Shown here: positions 52,324 to 60,750 of the stretch, piece by piece
Position numbering within the stretch: position 1 is the stretch's first letter
Layout of the letters: each line of letters starts with the position of its first letter
NCBI GenBank assembly: GCA_040756375.1
Contig: JBFLZC010000005.1
Location: 124,001 to 188,000 of the forward strand
From: VGSG01 sp040756375
GTDB taxonomy: Bacteria > Desulfobacterota > Desulfomonilia > Desulfomonilales > Desulfomonilaceae
Direction of reading: 5' to 3'
DNA length: 64,000 nucleotides
Position numbers and translations under genes: made by a program
The notes under the pieces: generated by a model
Seen by the model: the letters and a program-made list of their open reading frames with translations, nothing else
Told to the model about the DNA's origin: nothing
Database searches by the model: none

Positions 52324-53709
52324 ATGAAGTACCGAGAAGAAGTCGATACCATGGGCACGGTCATGGTGCCTGAAGGCGCTTACTATGGCGCTCAAACCCA
52401 GAGGGCCGTGGAGAACTTCGCCATTAGCAAGCTCAAGTTCGACCCGTCCTTCATCAGCGCGCTTGGTATGATCAAGAAACATGCCGCGCGCGTGAACCTG
52501 GAACTGGGCCTGCTCGACGAAGAGAGAACGAGGGCGATCGCCGCAGCGGCTGATGAAGTGGCCGCGGGGAAGCTCAACGATCAGTTTGTGGTGGATGTGT
52601 TCCAGACCGGTTCCGCTACCTCTACTAACATGAATGCCAACGAGGTTATCGCGGGCCGTGCAAATGAAATGCTGACGGGCAAAAGGGGCGGTAAGGCGCC
52701 GGTTCATCCGAACGATCATGTGAACATGGGCCAATCCACCAACGATGTGATCCCCACCGCGATCCACGTTGCGGCGCTCACTTCCATTAGGATCAAGCTG
52801 ATCCCTGCCATGGAGAAGCTTCAGGAAGCCCTTGAACGGAAGGCTGTGGAGTTCGCGGATATCCGTAAGATCGGGCGGACTCACATGCAAGATGCCGTTC
52901 CCATGACCCTGGGGCAAGAGTTTGGGGGGTACGCGCACCAAATCGCGCGCGGAATTGAGCGCATCTCCAGAGTAGAGAAGAGCCTCGCAGAGCTGGCCCT
53001 GGGTGGCACCGCGGTTGGCACGGGCATGAACGCGCACCCGGAATTCGCTCCCCGGGTGATCGAGCTTATCGCGGAAGAGACACGCCTTCCTTTCAGAGAG
53101 GCGGAAAACCATTTTGAAGCTCAGGCTGCTCAAGACGCTGCCGTCGAGACAAGTGCGGCACTCAAAACCGTTGCGGTGAGTCTGATCAAGATTGCAAACG
53201 ATATTCGCTTGCTCGCATCCGGGCCGCGCTGCGCTATCGGCGAAATAACCATCCCGTCCTTGCAGCCAGGCTCCTCCATCATGCCGGGTAAGGTCAATCC
53301 CGTCATTCCCGAGATGGTCATGCAAGTGGCCGCGCAGATCATCGGAAATGACGCAACTATCACGTACGGCGGTCAGGCAGGATATTTGGAGCTCAACACC
53401 ATGCTCCCCATAATTGCGTACAATCTGCTCCAATCAGTCGATCTGCTCGCCGGCGCGGCAAAGAGGCTCGCTGAGAAATGCGTGGAGGGCATTGAGGCTA
53501 ACCGAGAAAAATGCCTGGCATATATCGAGAAAAGCCTCGCCATGTGCACTCCCCTTGTCCCGATCATCGGGTACGAAGCAGCCGCGGCCCTCGCTAAAGA
53601 GGCGTACGAAACCGGCAAGACTATACGAGAAGTGGCCTCGGAGCGGGAAGTCCTTCCCGAGCCCGAACTCGCCCGAATCCTAGACGCAGAGGTCTACGGC
53701 AAACCCTGA
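52324..53709 (+). CDS. fumC: Fumarate hydratase, class II
   Basis: 461 residues. Interconverts fumarate and malate. The N-terminal DTMGTVMVPEGAYYGAQTQRAVENF, the STNDVIPTA, GRTHMQDAVPMTLGQEFGGY and signature GSSIMPGKVNP all fit FumC; aspartase is less likely from the N-terminal block. GAGG lies before the ATG. Serves the oxidative or reductive branch of the citrate cycle in an anaerobe. Confidence 0.93.
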   Translation: MKYREEVDTMGTVMVPEGAYYGAQTQRAVENFAISKLKFDPSFISALGMIKKHAARVNLELGLLDEERTRAIAAAADEVAAGKLNDQFVVDVFQTGSATSTNMNANEVIAGRANEMLTGKRGGKAPVHPNDHVNMGQSTNDVIPTAIHVAALTSIRIKLIPAMEKLQEALERKAVEFADIRKIGRTHMQDAVPMTLGQEFGGYAHQIARGIERISRVEKSLAELALGGTAVGTGMNAHPEFAPRVIELIAEETRLPFREAENHFEAQAAQDAAVETSAALKTVAVSLIKIANDIRLLASGPRCAIGEITIPSLQPGSSIMPGKVNPVIPEMVMQVAAQIIGNDATITYGGQAGYLELNTMLPIIAYNLLQSVDLLAGAAKRLAEKCVEGIEANREKCLAYIEKSLAMCTPLVPIIGYEAAAALAKEAYETGKTIREVASEREVLPEPELARILDAEVYGKP

Positions 53710-53736
53710 CACCAGCTCAGTCGTGAATACTCGCGC

Positions 53737-53780
53737 TTGCGCGCGCGGCGCGGATTCCTACCGCGCCACGCGCGCGTCAA
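53737..53780. terminator. CGCG-rich imperfect hairpin after fumC
   Basis: TTGCGCGCGCGGCGCGG (53737-53753) is imperfectly inverse to a stretch ending at 53780 (CCGCGCCACGCGCGCGTCAA). No T-run follows. Confidence 0.5.
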
Positions 53781-53831
53781 CGCGGACAATACTGGTGCGC
53801 TGCTAAGCTATGACTAATTGGCCGAATCAGA

Positions 53832-53919
53832 CACGGACCTGCCAAAGCTCAGGTCCGTGGCACCCCCGCGCGGATATTGATTGTCCGCGGGTGCCACTGA
53901 CCTGGGCACCAGGTCAGTG
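53832..53919. repeat. Cluster of three palindromes in the fumC downstream gap
   Basis: CACGGACCTG pairs with CAGGTCCGTG (53832-53859); GTGGCACC pairs with GGTGCCAC (53857-53897); CACTGACCTGG pairs with CCAGGTCAGTG (53895-53919). They overlap at their ends, forming a cruciform-prone tract. The rest of 53710-54363 has a weak minus-strand frame of 93 codons (to 54130) with no family or start signal. Confidence 0.7.
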
Positions 53920-54363
53920 CTGCCTTTCCTCCGATGGCATCTTCACTGGTTGAAAGCGAACTGGTATAAAGGGAATCCATCCTGTGGGCCATCCAGCCGA
54001 TCTTCTCATCTCTGTGCTTCATCACTATCCACTTTTCGAGACACTCCCAGGCTTTCAGTCCTGGAGCGCGATTCTTTTCGCGCCTCTGTTTAGCCGCTCG
54101 CGGAGCGACGCGAAATAGACTGGGAGCCATTACTTTTTTTTGCGCGTTCTACCGAATAATTTCTTGACTAGCCGCGAATTGGGTGATACCTGCCCATCCG
54201 CAAGGGGACATTGACTGATTCGATCCTTCCTACGTGTCCCGGTCAAGGACGACGAGTTTCTCACTGATGTCAGAGGCCGCGCAAAAACGTACTTGGTCAT
54301 CCGTTTGTCGCGCTGATGTTGCGGATGAAATCATATGCAAGAATCTTCAAGAAGGAGTGGGAA

Positions 54364-54789
54364 ATGACTGAGAGCGCGTTCGGTGCCTCCGCCGGCACCC
54401 TTCTGGACTCGTACGATTTCAATCAAAACTACCGGTACCTAAAGAAGCTACTCAAGGAGTTGAAGGCGCAGAATATCGAGACGGTCCAGAGAGAGATTTT
54501 CGGCGAGGATGAACGTGGCCGGGCTCTCACCAAGAAAGAAATGAAGCAGCTCTTCCAGTTTCTCAGGAAGATCGAAAACCACTACGACGAATGCAGGAAC
54601 CCGCCCATCCCTGAAGAGTTGGAGAAGTCCATCAGGAGCCGGGACAATTCCAAATGGCTACCCTGGGAGAAGGAAGCCATAGAGAAGGTGGATGCATGGC
54701 GGGAGGAGCTGAAAGACCGCAAGCAGAACGCCCGAGCCATGCTGACCGACGCGCTGGCGAAGCTCCGCGCCACGGGCAAGGCTACCTGA
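54364..54789 (+). CDS. Helical protein of unknown function
   Basis: 141 residues from ATG 54364 with AGGAGTGGG upstream. Strongly charged and helical throughout (YRYLKKLLKELKAQNIETVQREIFG), no signal or membrane part. No family recognised. Confidence 0.65.
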   Translation: MTESAFGASAGTLLDSYDFNQNYRYLKKLLKELKAQNIETVQREIFGEDERGRALTKKEMKQLFQFLRKIENHYDECRNPPIPEELEKSIRSRDNSKWLPWEKEAIEKVDAWREELKDRKQNARAMLTDALAKLRATGKAT

Positions 54790-55019
54790 ACAGCGAAACG
54801 AGCGTGCGCCTCGTGAAGGCGACTGCCAAACCGGAGGATTGACCGGACCACATACCTGCTCGGCAAGACCGAGTCGCCGCAACACCACTCTTCCGACGGG
54901 CGCAGGCGAAAGTCTGCGCCCGATTTGTCTCTGAACAGTCAAACTTCCTCAGAACGAAGGTTTGCTTTGCAGCGACCGTTCATCTACAATGGGCCGCACT
55001 GTACGACTGGGGAGGGAAG

Positions 55020-56096
55020 ATGGATCAATTTCGGCCACGGGAAGAACCATACAGCGTGAAGGACTTCCAGCGCGGAGTTGATGACTTCAAGCGCTTTGTG
55101 GACCAGTACTTTCGAGGGCGAGGATTGTGGATTGTAATTCTGGTGATCATCGCCCTGTACTTGGCTTCAGGGGTCTATAAGGTCGGTCCGGGCGAAAAAG
55201 GCGTAGTGCTGCTTTTCGGCAAGGTCTTTTCGATCACGGATTCGGGCCTGCGTTATCGCCTTCCCTGGCCGATCATGACCCATACCCTCGTGGATGTGGC
55301 GAAGGTGAGATATGCACAAATCGGATACCGATCCGCGAAAGAGAGGGCTTCTGAGAAAGAGCGAATACTATCGGTCCCCGCGGAATCTTTGATGCTCACC
55401 GGCGATGAAAACATAGTCGATGTCCAATTCGTCGTCCAGTACGTGGTACAGGACCCGATCAAGTTCCTGTTCGGGGCACAAGATCCTGAAACGGCTTTGA
55501 GAGCGTCCGCCGAAGTAGCCCTTCGAGGGGTGGTGGGGGAGAACAGTATCGACTACACCATGACCAAAGGCCGGAACGAGGTGCAGCAAAAGGTTCAGAC
55601 GTACCTGCAGAAGCTCTTGGACACCTATCATACGGGTTTGCTGGTCACCCAGGCCCGACTCCTCGTAGTCGATCCCCCAGCGCAGGTTAAGGAAGCATTC
55701 CACGACGTGGTCAGAGCCTGGGAGGATCGCGAGCGCCTTATCCGAGAGGCGGAAGGCTACCGTGAGGACATCCTCCCCAAAGCACGTGGGAAGGGACAGC
55801 AAGAAGTGCTCGCCGCGGAAGCTTTCAAGGCACAGCGCGTCATACGTTCACAAGGTGACGCGGAACGATTCAGCAAGATCCTAGAGGAATACAGAAAAGC
55901 CCCCACGGTCACCCGCGTGCGGCTGTATTTAGAAAGCGCCGAGAAGTATCTTCCCGCTGCTCGCAAGTTCATCATGGACAGCCAGAATTCCCGTACGCTG
56001 CCGTTGCTCCCTCTGACGCCGATCCAAGGGGCCTCGCCGCCGCCAAAGGCGTCCCAACAGCCGCCGGGTTCGCCTCACATCAGAGAAGGGGAGTAG
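55020..56096 (+). CDS. hflK: HflK, SPFH-domain membrane protein
   Basis: 358 residues. One N-terminal membrane anchor (LWIVILVIIALYLASGVYKV), SPFH/band 7 domain (VGPGEKGVVLLFGKV...LRYRLPWPI...VDVQFVVQYVVQDP), a helical region and a Pro-rich tail. With HflC it forms the periplasmic cage around FtsH. GGAGGG lies before the ATG and hflC starts five bases after the stop. Confidence 0.94.
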   Translation: MDQFRPREEPYSVKDFQRGVDDFKRFVDQYFRGRGLWIVILVIIALYLASGVYKVGPGEKGVVLLFGKVFSITDSGLRYRLPWPIMTHTLVDVAKVRYAQIGYRSAKERASEKERILSVPAESLMLTGDENIVDVQFVVQYVVQDPIKFLFGAQDPETALRASAEVALRGVVGENSIDYTMTKGRNEVQQKVQTYLQKLLDTYHTGLLVTQARLLVVDPPAQVKEAFHDVVRAWEDRERLIREAEGYREDILPKARGKGQQEVLAAEAFKAQRVIRSQGDAERFSKILEEYRKAPTVTRVRLYLESAEKYLPAARKFIMDSQNSRTLPLLPLTPIQGASPPPKASQQPPGSPHIREGE

Positions 56097-56101
56097 CTGC
56101 C

Positions 56102-56980
56102 ATGATCAAATACCTTGTCGTGGCGATTTTCGTGATAGTCGTGGCGATCCAAACAGTCTTCGTTATTCCCGAGTGGGAACAGGCCGTCGTGCTCCAGTTT
56201 GGGAAACCGGTGCAGATCATCAAGGATCCGGGCCTTTATTTTAGGCTCCCCTTTGTGCAGGATGTGGTGCACCTGGAGAAACGAATCTTGGTCGCGGAGG
56301 CCCAACCAGCCGAATATATTACCCTTGATAAGAAACGACTTATTGTCGACTCAGTTTCACGCTGGCAGATTGCAGACCCACTCGTCTTTTACCAAAAAGT
56401 GCAAACGTATTCAGGGGGAATCGCAAGGCTCAACGACATTATTTTTGGGCGGCTCCGTCAGGAGATCGCGAATCATAATTTCAAGGAGTTTATCCGCGAA
56501 GAACGGGAAAAGATCATGACAGCGGTGACCGTGGAGACCGCGCAGGCTGCAAAAGCGTTTGGGATCTCCGTGGTGGATGTGCGTATCAGACGCGTCGATC
56601 TGCCTAACGAAGTCCAGAAGAGCGTCTTCAAGCGGATGAATGCCGAAAGGGAGCGAATCGCAAAACGCTATCGCGCTGAAGGCGAAGAACAAGTCGAAAG
56701 AATCCGCGGAGAAGCGGATAAAGAGAAGGAGATCATCCTCGCAGAAGCTTACCGGAAGTCGCAGACACTGAGAGGCGAAGGCGACGCGGACGCGACCGCG
56801 ATCTACGCGGCTGCATTCACGCGGGATGAGGAGTTTTACTCCTTCACTCGCCACCTGTCGGTTTACGAAAAGATTCTGGGCCATGACGCGACCATACTGC
56901 TGCGGCCTGATTCGGAACTGATGAGGTTCCTGGACACCTGGGAACCTGACAAGAAGAAGCAGGCCCCGTCATCAAGGTGA
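56102..56980 (+). CDS. hflC: HflC, SPFH-domain membrane protein
   Basis: 292 residues. N-terminal anchor (YLVVAIFVIVVAIQTVFVI), SPFH domain (PEWEQAVVLQFGKPV...YFRLPFVQDVVHLEKRI) and the conserved tail ADATAIYAAAFTRDEEFYSFTRHLSVYEKIL. Partner of HflK in the FtsH-regulating complex. Confidence 0.95.
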   Translation: MIKYLVVAIFVIVVAIQTVFVIPEWEQAVVLQFGKPVQIIKDPGLYFRLPFVQDVVHLEKRILVAEAQPAEYITLDKKRLIVDSVSRWQIADPLVFYQKVQTYSGGIARLNDIIFGRLRQEIANHNFKEFIREEREKIMTAVTVETAQAAKAFGISVVDVRIRRVDLPNEVQKSVFKRMNAERERIAKRYRAEGEEQVERIRGEADKEKEIILAEAYRKSQTLRGEGDADATAIYAAAFTRDEEFYSFTRHLSVYEKILGHDATILLRPDSELMRFLDTWEPDKKKQAPSSR

Positions 56981-57142
56981 TCCAGGTGACTCGCGTACGA
57001 GGGGCCGTGAGATGAGACCCATTCGCGGGCTCCTGGCCAAACGAACAGGATCTGTCTATCATAAGCCTTGACCCGGCTGCCAGGATTCCTTATCCTAAAC
57101 AACTTAAGAAATGCTCATTACTGCAAGGCAGGGTAGTTATTC

Positions 57143-58621
57143 ATGAAAGCATTGCTCGTCTCACCGGCCATTCCCGACACCTTTTGGAGCTTCAAGCATA
57201 TCCTGAAGTTCCTCGGCAAGAAGGCTGCCCATCCCCCTCTGGGCCTTCTCACCGTGGCTGCCATGATGCCCAGGAAGTGGGACCTGCGTGTCGTGGACAT
57301 GAACGTGGGACCCCTGAGCGATCAGTCGATCCAGTGGGCAGACATGGTCTTCGTAAGCGCTATGCTGGTCCAAAAGGCTTCGTGCCGCGAGGTGATCGAC
57401 CGCGCGCACAAGTTCGGCAAGAAGGTGGTTGCCGGCGGACCTCTCTTCTCCAGCCTCTTGGACGAATTCCAGGACGTGGATCACCTTGTGCTCAACGAAG
57501 GCGAAATCACCCTGCCACAGTTCCTGAAGGATCTTGGCGAAGGTCGCGCTCAGCACGTGTACAGCTCTCCGGAACGGCCGGACATCACAACAACCCCCTT
57601 ACCTAGATGGGATCTGATCAAGATCAAGCAGTACGCTTCGCTTTCCATACAGTATTCCCGCGGATGCCCCTTCAACTGCGAATTCTGCGACATCGTCAAT
57701 CTTAACGGTCGCCGCCCCCGGGTAAAGGCAAACGATCAGATGATCCGAGAGCTGCAAGTCCTTTACGACATGGGTTGGCGCGGTCGTCTCTTTATCGTGG
57801 ATGACAACTTCATCGGGAACACCTCCCGGGTGAAGTCGCTCCTCAGAGAGATCATTCTGTGGCAAGAGGCCCGCAATTATCCGTTCGGCCTGTACACCGA
57901 GGCATCGGTGAACCTGGCCGACGACGAAGAACTGCTGACATTGATGAACAAAGCGGGATTCGACTCGGTCTTCCTGGGCTTGGAAACGCCGGAGGACGAC
58001 TGCCTCAAGGAGTGCGGCAAACACCAGAACAGCGGCAAGGATCTCCTGGAAGCGGTCAGAACTATCCAGAGACACGGCATGGAAGTAATGGGAGGGTTCA
58101 TTATTGGCTTCGACAACGATCCTCCCAACATTTTTGAACGCCAGATCAAATTCATTCAGAACAGCGGCGTGACCAAGGCCATGATCGGGCTGCTCAACGC
58201 GCTCCCGGGAACTAGGCTCTACGAGCGCCTCAAGAACGAAGGGCGGCTGCTCTCCATGGAGGAATGCTCCGGCAACAATTGCGATGGCTCCATGAACTTC
58301 ATTCCGAAGATGGACGCTGAGAAGTTAAAAGAAGGTTATCAGGCCGTCCTGGAGTATATTTACTCGCCCAAGGAATACTACAAGCGGGTCTTGGAATTCC
58401 TCAAGCACTACAAGCCCACCCGCCGAAAACGCGTCGATATGACCGAGCTGATGGCCTTTGTCAAGTCGGTTATTTATCTTGGGATTCTTGATAGGGGCAA
58501 GAACAAGATCTACTATTGGAAACTCCTGATCAACGCCATGCTCTTCTATCGAGCATCATTTGGCGAGGCCATTTCAAGCGCGATCTTCGGGTATCACTTC
58601 CGGAAACTACTCGGAAAGTAA
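57143..58621 (+). CDS. B12-binding radical SAM protein with DUF4070 end (HpnP-like family)
   Basis: 492 residues. Residues 1-145 are cobalamin-binding-like (KALLVSPAIPDTFWSF...KAAHPPLGLLTVAAMMP); the radical SAM cluster is CPFNCEFC (about 175-182). The C-terminal part (about 345-490) fits DUF4070. The overall plan matches a group that includes the hopanoid C-2 methylase HpnP, but the substrate here is not fixed. AGGG lies before the ATG. Confidence 0.88.
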   Translation: MKALLVSPAIPDTFWSFKHILKFLGKKAAHPPLGLLTVAAMMPRKWDLRVVDMNVGPLSDQSIQWADMVFVSAMLVQKASCREVIDRAHKFGKKVVAGGPLFSSLLDEFQDVDHLVLNEGEITLPQFLKDLGEGRAQHVYSSPERPDITTTPLPRWDLIKIKQYASLSIQYSRGCPFNCEFCDIVNLNGRRPRVKANDQMIRELQVLYDMGWRGRLFIVDDNFIGNTSRVKSLLREIILWQEARNYPFGLYTEASVNLADDEELLTLMNKAGFDSVFLGLETPEDDCLKECGKHQNSGKDLLEAVRTIQRHGMEVMGGFIIGFDNDPPNIFERQIKFIQNSGVTKAMIGLLNALPGTRLYERLKNEGRLLSMEECSGNNCDGSMNFIPKMDAEKLKEGYQAVLEYIYSPKEYYKRVLEFLKHYKPTRRKRVDMTELMAFVKSVIYLGILDRGKNKIYYWKLLINAMLFYRASFGEAISSAIFGYHFRKLLGK

Positions 58622-58753
58622 CCCATAAACCGTGGCAGCGCCGTGTCCGGCCTGCCACTTCCCCTTCCAAGTCCTTCCTCCAATCGCGGCCCCGCGTGTA
58701 TACCGGTTGTCAAAATTCTTGGCTTCTTGGACAGCCAGCCTTGAAGAAAGACC

Positions 58754-58834
58754 GGTAGGGGCCGGCGTCCCTGCCGGCCCGAGCTGGTTGATATTTTTAA
58801 GAGAAATGTACCGGCACGGAGGCCGGCACCTACC
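58754..58834. repeat. Inverted pair of the dispersed palindromic repeat
   Basis: Copy 2 (58754-58780, begins GGTAGGGGCCGGCGTCCCTG) and copy 3 (58809-58834, inverse) face each other across 28 bases. Both match the copy at 24814-24840. They lie between the radical SAM gene and the nif control region. Confidence 0.8.
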
Positions 58835-58897
58835 AATACCCAAGCGGCAATCTGACATTATTTTTGACACTGGCTATAACGACGGTAAGCCTACCTC

Positions 58898-58962
58898 TTG
58901 TCAATTTGTTGCACTGACAAAATTGTAACATCGGCCTCTACATTTTTGTAACATGGTTCACC
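58898..58962 (+). promoter_or_regulatory. Candidate activator sites upstream of nifH
   Basis: TTGTCA (58898-58903) and TGACAA (58915-58920) form an inverted repeat. TTGTAACAT occurs twice as a direct repeat (58923-58931 and 58946-58954), starts 23 bases apart. The second is part of TGT-N10-ACC (58947-58962), one base off the NifA site TGT-N10-ACA. These lie about 100-165 bases above the -24/-12 promoter. Confidence 0.5.
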
Positions 58963-59060
58963 TGCGTGCACCGTGCATTTGTTATTCTGCATACAACGGC
59001 CTACCCACATCTCATGTGATTCCGCGATATTGCAGTTCCCGATGCCTATTCCTCACGGTT

Positions 59061-59076
59061 TGGCACGCTTCCTGCT
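59061..59076 (+). promoter_or_regulatory. Sigma-54 promoter of the nif operon
   Basis: TGGCACGCTTCCTGCT has the invariant GG and GC ten bases apart and fits TGGCACG-N4-TTGCW with one substitution. The nifH ATG is 41 bases downstream, leaving a leader of about 30. Confidence 0.8.
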
Positions 59077-59116
59077 CCATGCCCGCCAAAGTTTACGAAA
59101 GGCCTGGGTTACACAA

Positions 59117-59941
59117 ATGAGAAAAGTGGCAATTTACGGCAAAGGAGGCATCGGCAAGTCCACCACGACCCAGAATACCGTGGCTGGACTAGCTGAGCTG
59201 GACAAGAAAGTTATGGTGGTCGGCTGCGACCCAAAGGCAGACTCAACGAGGCTTCTCCTTGGCGGCCTTGCCCAGAAGAGCGTCTTGGATACCCTTCGAG
59301 AGGAAGGCGAGGATGTGGACCTGGAAGATGTCCGCAAGCAAGGGTTCGCTGAAACCATGTGCGTGGAATCGGGCGGGCCTGAACCCGGTGTGGGTTGCGC
59401 GGGCCGCGGGATCATTACTTCGATCAACCTTTTGGAATCTCTTGGAGCGTACGATGAAGGCGAGAAACTGGACTACGTCTTCTACGATGTACTGGGAGAC
59501 GTGGTGTGTGGCGGATTCGCGATGCCGATTCGCGAAGGAAAGGCCCAGGAAATCTACATCGTTGTTTCCGGAGAAATGATGGCCATGTACGCGGCAAACA
59601 ACATCTGCAAGGGAATTCGGCGGTATGCGGAATCGGGTGGTGTTCGATTGGGCGGACTTATATGCAATAGCCGCAAGGTAGATAACGAAGAGACGATGAT
59701 TGGGGCTTTTGCTGAGAAGCTCGGCACGCAAATGGTCTATTTTCTGCCGCGCGACAATATGGTCCAGAAGGCGGAAATCCACAGGAAGACCGTGATCGAA
59801 TACGATGCGTCTTCTGAAATGGCTCAACATTATCGCAACCTGGCCAAGCGAATCGATGAGAATGACATGTTTGTAGTGCCGAACCCCATGCCCACCGATG
59901 CGCTTGAAAAAGTTCTGATGGAGTATGGCGTTCTCGATTAG
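59117..59941 (+). CDS. nifH: Nitrogenase iron protein NifH
   Basis: 274 residues. Dinitrogenase reductase: P-loop GKGGIGKS (8-15), cluster ligands Cys94 (GVGCAGRG) and Cys131 (VVCGGFAMP), and Arg97, the residue that DraT modifies in some species. Transfers electrons to NifDK with ATP. ATG 59117 matches the family; the frame runs on to 58973 across the promoter. First gene of nifH-I1-I2-D-K. Confidence 0.97.
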   Translation: MRKVAIYGKGGIGKSTTTQNTVAGLAELDKKVMVVGCDPKADSTRLLLGGLAQKSVLDTLREEGEDVDLEDVRKQGFAETMCVESGGPEPGVGCAGRGIITSINLLESLGAYDEGEKLDYVFYDVLGDVVCGGFAMPIREGKAQEIYIVVSGEMMAMYAANNICKGIRRYAESGGVRLGGLICNSRKVDNEETMIGAFAEKLGTQMVYFLPRDNMVQKAEIHRKTVIEYDASSEMAQHYRNLAKRIDENDMFVVPNPMPTDALEKVLMEYGVLD

Positions 59942-59988
59942 TGAGATCGGATGTTCGCATCCAAGTTCAGCAATATAGGGGCATTCAA

Positions 59989-60315
59989 ATGATCATGGTG
60001 AGAGCCATTGTGAGACCGGAAAAGAGTTCGGCAGTGATGCAATCATTGCTCGAGGCCGGATACCCGGCCGTAACAAAAATCGATGTGGCAGGTCGAGGCA
60101 AACAGCGCGGCCTCAGATTGGGAAACGTGGTCTACGACGAGCTTCCCAAAGAGTTGCTCATGGTGGTGGTTCACGAACACGAGAAAGATTTCGTGGTTCG
60201 AGCCATCCTAGAGAGCGCTCGTACCGGAGACAAGGGAGCGTACGGAGACGGCAAGATCTTCATAACCCCGGTTGAGGAGGCCTACACCATCAGTACCGGT
60301 GAGCGAGAAGCCTGA
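59989..60315 (+). CDS. nifI1: NifI1, PII-like nitrogenase regulator
   Basis: 108 residues, GlnB-like. IMVRAIVRPEKSSAVMQSLLEAGYPAVTKIDVAGRGKQRG and the C-terminal RTGDKGAYGDGKIFI fit NifI1. With NifI2 it binds NifDK and blocks it when 2-oxoglutarate is low and fixed nitrogen plentiful (shown in methanogens). ATG 59989 with AGGGG upstream; a GTG at 59941 overlaps the nifH stop but is not conserved. Confidence 0.93.
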   Translation: MIMVRAIVRPEKSSAVMQSLLEAGYPAVTKIDVAGRGKQRGLRLGNVVYDELPKELLMVVVHEHEKDFVVRAILESARTGDKGAYGDGKIFITPVEEAYTISTGEREA

Positions 60316-60340
60316 GCACACGAAATTCACGGAGTCCAAC

Positions 60341-60748
60341 ATGAAGGAAATCGTGGCGATTATAAGACAGAACAGAATCAACCAGACCAAGGAAAGCTTG
60401 ATCGCAGCAGGATTCCCTGCCGCGACTGCAACCAGAGCGCTTGGGCGAGGAAGGCGGCCGGTAGAGTTCGATCTCTTAAATGCAATAAACGAAAACCCCA
60501 AGGAGAGTGCCGAAATTCTTCCCACTTTGGCTCAAGGCGGACGCCTCTATCCCAAGAGGATAATCAGTATGGTGGTGCCTGACGAAAAAGTAGCGGAGCT
60601 GATTCGCACGATAATCAAGGTGAATCAGACCGGCAACCCCGGAGACGGAAAGGTTTTCGTTTGCCCTGTCAATGACGTGATAAGAGTCAGAACCGGCGAA
60701 ACCGGGCCGGCAGCCATCGACGAAATGAATGGATCGAACGGGAGGTAG
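60341..60748 (+). CDS. nifI2: NifI2, PII-like nitrogenase regulator
   Basis: 135 residues, GlnB-like. MKEIVAIIRQNRINQTKESLIAAGFPAATATRALGRG, an extended T-loop region and QTGNPGDGKVFVCPV fit NifI2. Partner of NifI1 in post-translational switch-off. GGAG lies before ATG 60341; nifD begins two bases after the stop. Confidence 0.93.
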   Translation: MKEIVAIIRQNRINQTKESLIAAGFPAATATRALGRGRRPVEFDLLNAINENPKESAEILPTLAQGGRLYPKRIISMVVPDEKVAELIRTIIKVNQTGNPGDGKVFVCPVNDVIRVRTGETGPAAIDEMNGSNGR

Positions 60749-60750
60749 CA

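Noticed and set aside
52066..53433. Minus-strand open frame of 455 codons opposite fumC
   Set aside because: It is the antisense shadow of a strongly conserved fumC, with no family pattern or start signal.
53849..54130. Minus-strand 93-codon frame after fumC
   Set aside because: It crosses the palindrome cluster and shows no start signal or family.
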